The notes below the pieces were generated by a model. The model worked only from the letters and a program-made list of their open reading frames with translations. It had not been told where the DNA came from and did no database searches. From Tardibacter chloracetimidivorans (GTDB taxonomy: Bacteria; Pseudomonadota; Alphaproteobacteria; Sphingomonadales; Sphingomonadaceae): a stretch of 64,000 nucleotides of DNA. The position numbers and the translations under genes are program-made. Each line of letters opens with the position of its first letter. Position 1 is the first letter of the stretch. Shown piece by piece: positions 9,028-17,800 of this stretch. Where the stretch lies: positions 2,715,501 to 2,779,500 of the forward strand of contig NZ_CP018221.1 of NCBI RefSeq assembly GCF_001890385.1, in the 5' to 3' direction.

Positions 9028-10155
9028 ATGTCACAAGCGCCAGCACCGGCAAGAAGCGCCGCTAACAGCATGTCTAGTGAGAGCCGGCTGAAGCTGGGGC
9101 TGTTCGGCGCCAACTGCTCTGGCGGCATGGCCGCGACGAACGTGCCGGAACGATGGGACGGAAGCTGGGAAAGCAATCTTGCGCTCGCACGGATGGCCGA
9201 TGAAGCGGGGCTCGAGTTCCTGCTGCCGATTGCACGCTGGCGCGGGTACGACGGTGATACGGGCTTTCAGAACAAAATTCTGGAAACGGCCACATGGGCG
9301 ACGGGCCTGCTGGCATCGACCCGGAAAATCACAGTGTTTGCGACCGTCCACACCGCATTTTTTCACCCGTTGGTCGCCGCCAAACAGATTGCAACGATGG
9401 ATCAGATTGGCGGCGGGCGGGCTGGTCTGAACATCGTATGTGGCTGGAACGACGTTGAGTATGGCATGCTTGGCCTCCACTTGCCTTTGGATTCCGCCGA
9501 TCGCTACGCCTATGGCCAGGAATGGTACGATATCCTGCGGCGTATATGGTCCAGTGACACGCCATTTGACTGGGATGGTAAGTATTTCCAATTGAAGCAG
9601 GTGATTAGCGAACCCAAGCTTAATGGTGGAACGCTGCCGCCAACGATTAACGCTGGTGCGTCCTCGCTGGGGCGGGATTTCGGTGCCCGCAACGCCGACG
9701 TCTGCTTCGTCGTGATGAGTGATCTGGACACAGGGCAGAAGGATGTCGCCGCGATCAAGGCGCATGCCAAAGGGCATTATGATCGCGATGTCGAGGTCTT
9801 TACCAATTGCTATGTGGTTTGTCGGCCGACAGTGGCGCAAGCGCAGGATTATCATCATTATTACGTCGAGGAACAGGCGGACTGGCCAGCAGCAGAACAA
9901 CTGATGGCCAGCCTGGGCATGACCAGCAAATCTTTTCCGCCGGAATTTTATACCATGTATCGGTCCCGGTTTGCAGCCGGGCATGGCGCATATCCGATTG
10001 TCGGCGATCCCGATCATGTTGCCGATCAACTGGAAAAGGTCAGCCAGGCAGGCTATGCCGGCACCACCATATCTTTCGTTAACTATTTGGACGAACTACC
10101 CTATTTTCGCGATGAGGTATTGCCGCGCCTGCAAGCCAAAGGATTGCGGGCCTAG
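9028..10155 (+). CDS. LLM-class flavin-dependent monooxygenase
   Basis: A 375-residue luciferase-like monooxygenase of the group that includes RutA and SfnG. Recognisable segments are GLFGANCSGGMA near residue 27, LARMADEAGLEFLLPIAR, the FMN-side segment AKQIATMDQIGGGRAGLN, and VCGWNDVEYGMLG. The enzyme should use reduced FMN and oxygen to cleave or oxidise a C-S, C-N or C-C bond. No flavin reductase is adjacent. GAGGAGA precedes the start. The stop codon TAG is partly formed by the IS5 element inserted here; without the element it would read TAA, so the protein is unchanged. Confidence 0.88.
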   Translation: MSQAPAPARSAANSMSSESRLKLGLFGANCSGGMAATNVPERWDGSWESNLALARMADEAGLEFLLPIARWRGYDGDTGFQNKILETATWATGLLASTRKITVFATVHTAFFHPLVAAKQIATMDQIGGGRAGLNIVCGWNDVEYGMLGLHLPLDSADRYAYGQEWYDILRRIWSSDTPFDWDGKYFQLKQVISEPKLNGGTLPPTINAGASSLGRDFGARNADVCFVVMSDLDTGQKDVAAIKAHAKGHYDRDVEVFTNCYVVCRPTVAQAQDYHHYYVEEQADWPAAEQLMASLGMTSKSFPPEFYTMYRSRFAAGHGAYPIVGDPDHVADQLEKVSQAGYAGTTISFVNYLDELPYFRDEVLPRLQAKGLRA

Positions 10156-11006
10156 GGTCCAAACTCAATCAGCCTCTTGAAAATCGTTGGTCTCATTGAT
10201 TCAAGGCGTTTTCGCTGAAGAGGAGGCCTTGGGGATGTCGCGTTCGTTGTTCTGGCTATCGGATGAAGCGTGGACAGCAATCGAGCTCCACTTGCCCAAG
10301 AACCAGCCAGGAGCACGACGTGTTGATGACCGGCGGGTGATCTCCGGCATCGTTCACATGCTCAAGTGCGGCGGTCGCTGGGCAGATTGCCCCGCCGAAT
10401 ACGGGCCGGCGACGACGGTCTACAACCGATGGAACAGGTGGAGCCGGCGGGGCATCTGGACACGCATCCTGGCTGCACTGACCGAAGAAGGCTGGATCGC
10501 CGAGACCGGGCAGATCGATAGCAGCTACATCAAGGCTCACCGTAGCGCCGGTGGGGCAAAGGGGGGGCGCGAGCCAATGCCATTGGGATCTCGCGTGGCG
10601 GCCGGACAACAAAGATCCACGCCCTTGTCGACGTCCTCGGACGGCCGCTTCGTCTCGTCCTGACGCCCGGCAACACATCGGACGTGAAGGGCGCCGACCT
10701 GCTCATCAACGAAACAGCGGGAATGAAGCGGGTGATCGCCGACCGCGGCTACGACGCCAATCGCATTAGGACCATCCTGCGCGAACAGGGCACGACCCCG
10801 GTGATCCCCGGCCGCCGCAACCGCAAGCGCCCGATCCAATATGACAAACGCCGCTACAAAGATCGCTGGCGGGTCGAGGCTATGTTCTGCCGCCTCAAGG
10901 ATTTCCGCCGGATCGCTACTCGCTACGACAAGCTTGCACGAAACTTCCTCTCAGCCGTAAGCCTCGCTGCCGCTGTGGCTTTCTGGCTCTGATTGAGTCT
11001 CAACCC
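10155..11006 (+). mobile_element. IS5-family (IS427-group) insertion sequence, complete
   Basis: An 852-bp element flanked by the dinucleotide TA at 10153-10154 and 11007-11008, the expected target duplication for this group. The ends are imperfect inverted repeats: 10154-10172 against the complement of 10989-11007 match at 16 of 19 positions, with ACTCAATCAG perfectly conserved. It contains one transposase split into two frames. It lies precisely at the stop codon of the LLM oxidoreductase gene and truncates the 3' end of the opposing gene on the right. Confidence 0.88.
10235..10992 (+). CDS. IS5/IS427-group transposase, two frames joined by probable -1 frameshift
   Basis: The first frame (10235-10663) encodes SDEAWTAIELHLPKNQPG, DDRRVISGIVHMLKCGGRW and TGQIDSSYIKAHRSAGGAKG. 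The second (open to 10992) encodes GGRTTKIHALVD, VLTPGNTSDVKGADLL, VIADRGYDANRIR and RRYKDRWRVEAMFCRLKD. Together they form a full DDE transposase with the YREG-like signature as RWRVEAMFCRLK. The second frame is -1 relative to the first, and the overlap contains AAA followed by seven G (10558-10567), a plausible slippery run. Many IS427 relatives are organised this way, so this may be functional rather than broken. Confidence 0.82.
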
Positions 11007-11756
11007 TAACATCGACGTCTGGATGCCATCAAGGGTGGCGCCACCTGCTATCAGCGATACGACATGGCGAGGTTCGGTGCCGTGGTGCGATAATAGCGCC
11101 ATGACATCAGGGCCAGAGACATGGGGCTGCTTTTCGAATCCAAATTTGCGCCAGGCATGGCCGAGCGCATTTTCAACCAGCAACCGGCGCAACGCGGCGC
11201 TTCCGCGCCGAAGTTCCGCGTTCGACGGAGGTTGGTAAAGCGTGCACCATTCTTTGCTGAGCCATTCGATGTCTTCGGCAACCGTGGCCCAGGGATCGGC
11301 ATGGTCCGATGCGCCAGCGACGGGCCGCTCTCTAACGCGAAGCTGCTCAACGATCTTCTGATCGAGCAAGAAGGAAAATTGATGCCCGCCCGCTAGGCGC
11401 ACGACAAGAAGCGGGCGCCCGGATTCGGCATCCTCGCCGAGCATAACAAATTCCGTATCACGCGGCCGCAAATCCATCGGCACGATGCCGCCTTGTTCGA
11501 CTCCTTCCTCGCGTGCAGCCGCCCATTTGGCGGCGGCGCCTGCCGCGCGTTCGAGAATTTCAAGAGCTGGCCCACTTTGGTCGAACGGCAATTCGAGTCG
11601 ATGTCTCTCGCCGGGTTGGCCATCGAACAGCAAGATCATGTCGCCAGTTTGCGAATTGACACCACCGTTGATTGGGGCGCCAAGCTTCGTCGTTCGGACA
11701 GTGCGGGGACTGTTGTCTGCGTCCCCATTGCAGGCGATTTCCTTTCCATTCTCCAT
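10923..11756 (-). CDS. Hypothetical protein, 3' end replaced by IS5 sequence
   Basis: An unrecognised protein of about 277 residues. The first part has MILLFDGQPGERHRLELPFD, and the second has LSKEWCTLYQPPSNAELRRG and ALGHAWRKFGFEKQPHVSG. The last 28 codons lie inside the IS5 element, so the native C-terminus was lost or moved. The ATG at 11756 is used; a TTG at 11804 would add 16 residues. No ribosome-binding site is obvious. It sits in the same island as the ParB-like gene, and a plasmid or integrative-element origin is plausible. Confidence 0.55.
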   Translation of the reverse strand: MENGKEIACNGDADNSPRTVRTTKLGAPINGGVNSQTGDMILLFDGQPGERHRLELPFDQSGPALEILERAAGAAAKWAAAREEGVEQGGIVPMDLRPRDTEFVMLGEDAESGRPLLVVRLAGGHQFSFLLDQKIVEQLRVRERPVAGASDHADPWATVAEDIEWLSKEWCTLYQPPSNAELRRGSAALRRLLVENALGHAWRKFGFEKQPHVSGPDVMALLSHHGTEPRHVVSLIAGGATLDGIQTSMLGLRLNQSQKATAAARLTAERKFRASLS

Positions 11757-11868
11757 GTGGTTCACTGGATCATCCAATCGTCTTGCGGTTTTGCTATGAT
11801 GCAATATCGCCCGTTACTTCAAAGCATGTAAAGCAAGCGGCCGCGAATTATCCGGCTCGGTCTGAATG

Positions 11869-11900
11869 AAAAGGCCGGGACCGCTGATGCGGCCCCGGCC
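11869..11900 (-). terminator. Rho-independent terminator of the ParB-like gene
   Basis: A 12-bp stem pairs 11873-11884 with 11889-11900 around the loop TGAT, with one G-T pair. On the minus strand it is followed by a short T run. It begins a few bases past the stop codon at 11907. Confidence 0.8.
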
Positions 11901-11906
11901 CATCAC

Positions 11907-13916
11907 CTATTCGGCTGCAATCGAATAGGCATCCTCCACTTCCACGACTTCGGGCTGCTCCGCCTCATCACCTTCCGGCTCCGGCTCAATGGTCCGCAGC
12001 ACGGCAGGCAACCATTCGGTTCCAGCGACAAGCTGCTCCGCCGCGTCGGCCATGTCCGCCTTCTTCATCGCTGCGATGCGCTCGGCGGCTTCCGGGGACA
12101 CCGCCTCGCTCACGGCCTGCGCGATGTGCGCCTTGGTCACGCGCCCGAAATAGCTGCGGGCGGTCGGCTCCCAAGTAGCGGTCATGTCGAGGCTCACGGC
12201 CCGCCCCAACTTGTCTGCCGCCTCAATGCGTCCGGTGGAGCGCTCCCACGGCACCTTCACCGCGTTGACGGTGAGCGACACGCAATGCGCCAGAAGCTCG
12301 GTGCGGCTGTCGGCGTCCAGTCCGGCGAGGAAGGGCCACAGGTCCGCCGCTTCGCTTGGAAGCTGCGCGCCCCATTGGTCGTGCCGTGCGGCCAGCGCCT
12401 CGCCCGCCTTGCCGTCCGCGATGCCCTCGGCGTGGCTGCCAAGTTCCTCGCTCTTGGCAGTGATTTCGAGGCAGGACTTGCCGAACCCATGATAGAACAG
12501 GTCCAGCACCAGCGCATGGGTGAGCGCGATCATCGCCACGCCGGGCTGCTCGCCAAGGGCCAGACGCAGGGCCATTGTCCGTTGGGCGGTGAGGTCACGA
12601 ATGAGCGTATCGGAAATGGGCTTGGCCGCATCGGCATCCTCCACGTCTTCCTCGTCCGCATCCTCGTTCCCAACGGCTTCGCCGTCTTCGGGCTCGATAC
12701 CGTCGCTCTCATCCTCCGCTTCCGGCTGCGGTTCATCCTCGGCCCGCACATAACCGCGCTCGATCTTCGCATTGCCATCGGAACCGAGCGAGACGAACAC
12801 GCCGCCACGCGCGATGATCGCAGGGTCGTAGGCCAAACGCTTGGCGCTGATCGCGTCGATCTCGTCGCTCAAGGCCTGCGCCTTTGCGGCCACCTCGTCG
12901 GGCATGTCTTCGTAGGAGTCATAGCCTTCGATGAGGGCGTCATGCGCCTCTGCTGCTTCCGAAAACCACGCCTCGTCCTCATCCGTCAAGGCGACGGGCC
13001 GCGGATAATGACGCCGCATCCCATGGCCATGGGGAAAGTCGATGCTCGCCTCGGCCCATTTCCAGCCCTCGGCCAGAATGCCACTGGCGATCTCGCGCAG
13101 CTTCTCGGTGACGAGCATGTCGAGCAAGCCCGCATCCTCGAAGAAACCGCCGTCATCCTCGGTGAACAGGTCGCGGATGATCGTGCCGCCCGCCTCGACA
13201 TAGGCGTCTGTGCCGATGAACACCGCCCGCCGGTCGTCGGCCGGAACATTGCTGGCGGTGAGGTCACGCCGGATGATCCACGGCTCCTTGTTCCACGACA
13301 GATTGTCGAACACCTGCTCCTGCCGGGCATGATCGTCGGTGATGGCGAACGCCGCCAACTGGTCGAGCGTGATCCCGTCCTGCCGGTAGATATCCATCAG
13401 CTTCGGGCTGACCGCACCGAGCCGCAGCCGCCGCTTGACGATTTCGGGGGAGACGCCGAACCGCGCGCCGATTTCCTCCGCGCCCCATCCCTTGTCGCGG
13501 GAAAGCTCATGGAACCGCTCGAACTGGTCGGCGGGGTGCATGTTCTCGCGGGTGACGTTCTCGTCCAGCGAGACTTCGGACGGGTCGTTCTCGGTGTCGA
13601 GCCAGCAGCGGATAAGATGGTTCTTCCTGATCTCCTTGCGCTTGGCGCGCAGCAGATAGGCCAGCCTGCGGCCCTCGCCAGCGGTGACGAGATAGGCGCC
13701 GGTGGGCTTGTCGCCCTTCACCTCGGGCTCCACGACGAGGTTCTGTATCAGTCCCTTGTGCGTGATGGATGCAGCCAGCGCTTCGATTGTGGCCTCGCTG
13801 TGCGGCACCTTGCGGGCGTTGCTGGGCGACTTCTTGAGCTTGTTCAGCGGCACATGGATGATGCGGCTGTCCTGTTCGGGCTGTTCGGTCATCCCGGTTT
13901 CGATGGTATCGGTCAT
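11907..13916 (-). CDS. Large ParB/RepB/Spo0J-family protein
   Basis: A 669-residue protein. An N-terminal ParB/Srx domain starts HVPLNKLKKSPSNARKVPHS and has EALAASITHKGLIQNLVVEP. A ParB-type helix-turn-helix follows: GWGAEEIGARFGVSPEIVKR. The C-terminal half is long and acidic, with the Glu/Asp run EDEPQPEAEDESDGIEPEDG. This architecture is common in plasmids and integrative elements of sphingomonads and is longer than chromosomal ParB (about 300 residues). No ParA lies next to it, so it may act in element maintenance or gene control rather than classical partition. The ATG at 13916 follows AAGGAG; an upstream open extension to 14129 is low-complexity and rejected. Confidence 0.88.
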   Translation of the reverse strand: MTDTIETGMTEQPEQDSRIIHVPLNKLKKSPSNARKVPHSEATIEALAASITHKGLIQNLVVEPEVKGDKPTGAYLVTAGEGRRLAYLLRAKRKEIRKNHLIRCWLDTENDPSEVSLDENVTRENMHPADQFERFHELSRDKGWGAEEIGARFGVSPEIVKRRLRLGAVSPKLMDIYRQDGITLDQLAAFAITDDHARQEQVFDNLSWNKEPWIIRRDLTASNVPADDRRAVFIGTDAYVEAGGTIIRDLFTEDDGGFFEDAGLLDMLVTEKLREIASGILAEGWKWAEASIDFPHGHGMRRHYPRPVALTDEDEAWFSEAAEAHDALIEGYDSYEDMPDEVAAKAQALSDEIDAISAKRLAYDPAIIARGGVFVSLGSDGNAKIERGYVRAEDEPQPEAEDESDGIEPEDGEAVGNEDADEEDVEDADAAKPISDTLIRDLTAQRTMALRLALGEQPGVAMIALTHALVLDLFYHGFGKSCLEITAKSEELGSHAEGIADGKAGEALAARHDQWGAQLPSEAADLWPFLAGLDADSRTELLAHCVSLTVNAVKVPWERSTGRIEAADKLGRAVSLDMTATWEPTARSYFGRVTKAHIAQAVSEAVSPEAAERIAAMKKADMADAAEQLVAGTEWLPAVLRTIEPEPEGDEAEQPEVVEVEDAYSIAAE

Positions 13917-14429
13917 TATCCCTACTCCTTGGGTTTCCGCGCAGCGGGAAGCGCCGCGCTGAAACCCTGCCCGTCGGCGAGACCGGGGGTGCAACCGGAG
14001 GGGCGGCTTCGCGGGGAACCGGCTGCACGGAGCGCGCAGCGCGGAGGAAGCTGGGCGGAAGCCGATCCGAAGGGCGCCGGGGGCAGCGCCCCAAGCACCG
14101 TGCCGTTCACGGCGCCACCAGGTAGGCACCGGCCATTATTTGGCGTGTTCACGCCGTCCGCTAGGCGATCGTCACGCGGATGCGCCGAAACCCGTCAGGG
14201 GTTCGGTCGGAGCGCAGCGGAGATAGAGCGCCGGTCCCGAAGGGAAGCACCGGATGACTCAGTCAGGGAAGGCGAGGTCCATCGCGATATTCGCCACGCG
14301 ACGCCAGAACCACTCAATCTTTGCCGATTTTCTGGAGACAATGTGGAGACAACAGCCTTCGCAGCGGGCTTTGTCCCCAGCGAAAGAGGGTGCGCCGTGG
14401 CGCTAATTCGCTGATTTTCCTAGGAAAAC
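13917..14429. other. GC-rich leader and island-border region, no gene
   Basis: This stretch has many short inverted repeats (for example around 13940-13970 and 14080-14130) and no plausible coding frame. It lies between the 5' end of the ParB-like gene and the 3' end of tRNA-Gly. It is likely the promoter and leader of the ParB gene followed by the recombination border of the island. Confidence 0.5.
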
Positions 14430-14504
14430 TGGAGCGGGCGAAGGGATTCGAACCCTCGACCCCAACCTTGGCAAGGTTGTGCTCTACCCCTGAGCTACGC
14501 CCGC
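14430..14504 (-). tRNA. tRNA-Gly (GCC)
   Basis: Read on the minus strand, the acceptor GCGGGCG pairs with CGCCCGC, the D-arm has AGCTCAGGGGTAGAGC, the anticodon loop is TTGCCAA on a CAACC/GGTTG stem, the T-arm is GAGGGTTCGAATCCCTT, and the CCA is encoded at 14430-14432. The anticodon GCC reads glycine codons. The 3' end points to the accessory region on the left, the usual geometry for tRNA-targeted island integration. Confidence 0.95.
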
Positions 14505-14647
14505 TCTGGCGCTGGCCGGGGGTTGCCCCGGCAGGTAAGGTGGGCGCAGCTATCATGGGTCCGCCCCGGTTGCAAGCGGCAATCACCCCTTGGCAGGCGG
14601 CGTCGGAAAACCACATAAGGCACGTCATCTAGCTAAGGGGACGATCA

Positions 14648-15568
14648 GTGGCATCACTTGGGCCGGGCGCTGCATTGGGCGGCGGAGAACGCGAGGCGAT
14701 CGAGGCGTTCAAGCGCGACGTGATCGATCCGTCGATGGATGCGCTCGTCATCCTCGATTTCTGGGCGGAATGGTGCGGCCCGTGCAAGGCCCTGGCCCCC
14801 GTGCTTGAAAAGGTGACGGCCGAATTTGCGCCCAGGGTGAAGCTCGCCAAGATCAACGTCGATGAAAACCGCACCATCGCTGCGCAGTTTCGCGTGCAGT
14901 CCATCCCCACCGTCTATGCTATTTTTCAGGGTCAGCCGGTCTATGACCTGACCCCGGCGCGCACCGAACGCGAGCTGCGGCATTATCTGGAGCAGCTATT
15001 GAAGCAGCTTCCGGTGCCCGAGGCTGCCGGCGATCAGGCGGCCGATATCGAGCCGCTGATCCAGATGGGCAATGAAGTGCTCGGCTCGGGCGACGCGGCG
15101 CGGGCCGAAGGCATTTTCAGGCAGATCGTCGAAATCGCGCCCGACAATCCCGCCGCCGTTGCCGGGCTGGCCCAGGCGCTGCTCGCGCTTGGGCGGACGG
15201 ACGAGGCCGAGGCGGCGCTTGCAGGCCTTCCCGAAGACAAGGCCGGCGACCCGGCGATCGCCAAGGCAAAAGCGGGGATCGCGCTTGCAAAGGACGCAGC
15301 ACCCGTCGACGATTTCGACGCGCTGCTGGCCGAAGTCGCCGCCAGCCCGGACGACCATGAAAAGCGTTTTGCCCTTGCCGCCGGACATGTGGCGCGCGGC
15401 GACCGCGACGCCGCGGCCGATGCGCTGCTCGAGATCATCCGGCGCGACCGCGCATGGAACGAGGGGGCGGCGCGCGACCGGCTGCTGAAGCTGTTCGAGG
15501 CGGTCGGGCTCGATGATCCATGGACGCTGGGACAAAGGCGCAAGCTGTCTGCTATCCTGTTCTCCTGA
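14648..15568 (+). CDS. ybbN: Thioredoxin with C-terminal TPR region (YbbN/CnoX-like)
   Basis: A 306-residue co-chaperone-like protein. Residues 20-125 are a thioredoxin domain with Cys43-Gly-Pro-Cys46 in FWAEWCGPCK and the cis-Pro loop SIPTVYAIF. Residues 135-300 form TPR-like helices (IFRQIVEIAPDNPAAVAGLA and onward), with the LLLEI/WNEGAARDRLLKLF tail typical of YbbN. Unlike E. coli CnoX, it keeps both cysteines. The start is a GTG preceded by AAGGGG. It is followed closely by the LON-domain and Trm112 genes, a gene order common in sphingomonads. Confidence 0.9.
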   Translation: MASLGPGAALGGGEREAIEAFKRDVIDPSMDALVILDFWAEWCGPCKALAPVLEKVTAEFAPRVKLAKINVDENRTIAAQFRVQSIPTVYAIFQGQPVYDLTPARTERELRHYLEQLLKQLPVPEAAGDQAADIEPLIQMGNEVLGSGDAARAEGIFRQIVEIAPDNPAAVAGLAQALLALGRTDEAEAALAGLPEDKAGDPAIAKAKAGIALAKDAAPVDDFDALLAEVAASPDDHEKRFALAAGHVARGDRDAAADALLEIIRRDRAWNEGAARDRLLKLFEAVGLDDPWTLGQRRKLSAILFS

Positions 15569-15584
15569 CAAAGGAGCAGCTTCA

Positions 15585-16238
15585 ATGAAGGGCCTGGACC
15601 TTCCCTCCCGGATCCCCGTGTTCCCGCTCTCGGGAGCCCTGGTCTATCCGCGCGGGCGCCTGCCGCTGCACATATTCGAGCCGCGCTATCGGACGATGAT
15701 TCGCGATGCGATGGCGGGCGATCGGGTGATCGGCATGGTCCAGCCGCGCGAGCATGGCGAGTCGCATCCGGTGAAGGGGCCGCCATTGTTCGAGATCGGC
15801 GGGCTGGGACGGATCAGCCAGTGCACCGAGACGAACGACGGGCGCTTTCTCATTTCGCTTGAAGGCGTTTCGCGCTTCCGCATCGCCCGCGAGCTGGAGG
15901 TGGCGACGCCCTATCGCCAGGTGGAGGTCGACTATGCGGTCTTCCCCGCCGACCAGATCACCGCCGAGCCGCTGATGCCCGCCATGCGCGCCGCGATCGA
16001 ATCGGAACTGACGAGCTATCTTGAGCGGTCCGGCCTTTCCGCCGACTGGGAGGCGGTGGTCGACAGCGACGATGAGGCGCTGGTCAACACGCTGGCCTGC
16101 GCCTGCCCCTTTGCGGCGGCGGAAAAGCAGGCGCTGTTCGAGGCTGAAGATCTTGCCGCCAGGGCGGAGCTGCTGCTCCAGATCATGCAGTTCGCAACCG
16201 GCCCCGCCGATCCCGAAATGAAGGAAACACTGCAATGA
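15585..16238 (+). CDS. LON peptidase substrate-binding-domain protein
   Basis: A 217-residue protein made only of the LON N-terminal (PUA-like) domain: [35 protein letters not shown] and a conserved GRISQC segment. It has no AAA+ or protease domain, so it is not Lon itself. The ATG at 15585 follows AAGGAG. Its stop overlaps the start of the Trm112 gene (ATGA), so the two are translationally coupled. The role is uncertain; the domain binds unfolded peptides in Lon. Confidence 0.9.
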   Translation: MKGLDLPSRIPVFPLSGALVYPRGRLPLHIFEPRYRTMIRDAMAGDRVIGMVQPREHGESHPVKGPPLFEIGGLGRISQCTETNDGRFLISLEGVSRFRIARELEVATPYRQVEVDYAVFPADQITAEPLMPAMRAAIESELTSYLERSGLSADWEAVVDSDDEALVNTLACACPFAAAEKQALFEAEDLAARAELLLQIMQFATGPADPEMKETLQ

Positions 16239-16435
16239 CGAACGCTTCTTCGGCGGCGCTGGACCCGAAGCTGCTGGAGATACTGGTGTGCCCGCTCACG
16301 CGCGGCCCGCTGATCTACGACCGCGAGCGCAACGAACTGATCTCGAAACAGGCGGGGCTCGCCTATTCGATCCGCGACGGCATTCCCGTGATGTTGCCGG
16401 ATGAAGCGCGTCCGCTTGGCGAAGGCGAGGCATAG
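16235..16435 (+). CDS. Trm112-family small protein
   Basis: A 66-residue protein with the Trm112/YcaR signature [17 protein letters not shown] and [20 protein letters not shown]. Only one Cys of the zinc-ribbon is present, as is common in bacterial members. In other organisms the family activates methyltransferases. It overlaps the preceding LON-domain gene by four bases. Confidence 0.92.
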   Translation: MTNASSAALDPKLLEILVCPLTRGPLIYDRERNELISKQAGLAYSIRDGIPVMLPDEARPLGEGEA

Positions 16436-16456
16436 GCCGAACCGCCGCCGAAGCGC

Positions 16457-17683
16457 TCAGGCCAGCTCTCCGGTCAGAAGCTTCGGCAGTTCCCCGGTCT
16501 CGCCCCGCGCTTCCGCCATGAACCTGCGCTTCAGGGGCGGCAGCCGGTCGACCGCCGCCAGCCCGATGGCGCGCACCGTGCGCATCGTCCTGCCGGGCAG
16601 GCCGAACAGCCGGGTCAGCACGTCGGTCATCCCCGCCACCATCATCGTGTCCAGCCCCCGCCAGCGCTGATAGCGCGCCAGCAGATGCGGATCGCCAAGG
16701 TCCAGCCCCAGCCGCGCGCCGTCCGCAAGCACTTCCGTCAGTGCAGCCACATCCCTGAAGCCCAGGTTCAGGCCCTGCCCGGCGATGGGATGGATGCCAT
16801 GCGCGGCGTCGCCAACCAGCGCCAGCCGATCCGTCACGATCCGCGCTGCGTGATGGAAGCCCAGCGGATAGCTCCACGCCGGAGCCGCCATCCGCACCTC
16901 GCCCAGCAGGCCGCCCATGCGCTTTTCGATCTCGGCGGCAAGCGCACGCGCAGGGAGTGCACACCCGGCAGGCGCAAGATCGCGTGCGACGGTCCACACG
17001 ATCGCCGATCGCGTGCCCGATCCATCAGGCCCGTTCATCGGCAGGATGGCGAACGGCCCGGTCTGGTAGAACATTTCATGCGCGGTGTTGCCGTGCGGCT
17101 TTGCATGGTCGATCACCGTCACCACCGCGCCATGATCATAGCGCCATTGCGCGACCTTGATCCCCGCCGCCTGCCGTGTCGGCGAATTGCGGCCTTCGGC
17201 TACGATCACCAACGGCGCGCGGAGCAGGCGGCCGCTGTCCAGCTCCACCTCCACGCGGGTGGGGCCGCGATCCAGCCGCACCGCCCGGGCGGGCGCGTTC
17301 AGCTTCACATTGCCCGCTCCGGCGACGGCATCCAGCAGCGCAAGCCGCAACAGCCGGTTTTCCACCATATGGCCCAGCGGATCACCCGCGCCGCCCTCGG
17401 TCGAGTCGAACAGCAGCGCGGAATGCGACAGACCCTCGGTCACGCTGATGCGCGCTATCGGGCAGCCGTGCGGGCGCAGGCGCGCGCCGATGCCGATCGC
17501 ATCCATCATCTTCATGCTTGAGGAGGAGATGGCCGACACCCGTCCGTCAAAGGACGGCGCGACCGAGTTTTTCAGATCGGCGGTGTCGATAACATGGCTG
17601 GACAGCCCGTGCGCGTCCAGCGCCAGCGCCAGCGTGAGGCCCACCAGCCCGCCGCCCAGAATGATGACATCGGCTTGTTCCAT
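16457..17683 (-). CDS. UbiH/UbiF/Coq6-family FAD-dependent hydroxylase
   Basis: A 408-residue flavoprotein monooxygenase of ubiquinone biosynthesis. The N-terminal FAD motif is DVIILGGGLVGLTLALAL, and the second FAD site is ALVGDAAHGIHPIAGQG followed by LNLGFRDVAAL, the UbiH family signature. It hydroxylates a polyprenyl-phenol ring position at the membrane. UbiH, UbiF and UbiL homologues cannot be told apart by reading. It is convergent with the Trm112 gene and divergent from ftsK. Confidence 0.9.
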   Translation of the reverse strand: MEQADVIILGGGLVGLTLALALDAHGLSSHVIDTADLKNSVAPSFDGRVSAISSSSMKMMDAIGIGARLRPHGCPIARISVTEGLSHSALLFDSTEGGAGDPLGHMVENRLLRLALLDAVAGAGNVKLNAPARAVRLDRGPTRVEVELDSGRLLRAPLVIVAEGRNSPTRQAAGIKVAQWRYDHGAVVTVIDHAKPHGNTAHEMFYQTGPFAILPMNGPDGSGTRSAIVWTVARDLAPAGCALPARALAAEIEKRMGGLLGEVRMAAPAWSYPLGFHHAARIVTDRLALVGDAAHGIHPIAGQGLNLGFRDVAALTEVLADGARLGLDLGDPHLLARYQRWRGLDTMMVAGMTDVLTRLFGLPGRTMRTVRAIGLAAVDRLPPLKRRFMAEARGETGELPKLLTGELA

Positions 17684-17800
17684 CGCCCCTTCTTAACGCC
17701 CTTTGCGGCAGACTGCGAGCGCGCGATTGGCATCAACGCTTGACCCGGAAGCCCATGCGAGCGATTCAGGGGCAGAGCGGAACGAAAGGGGAATCGAGCG

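Noticed and set aside
12126-14414. A 762-codon plus-strand open frame
   Set aside because: It is antisense to the ParB-like gene, which has clear domains. Long antisense frames are expected in high-GC DNA, and the translation has no recognisable motif.
14314-14632. Small open frames across the tRNA-Gly gene
   Set aside because: They are translations of tRNA sequence (with segments such as RSSGVEH and ERAKGFEPSTP), a common false prediction.
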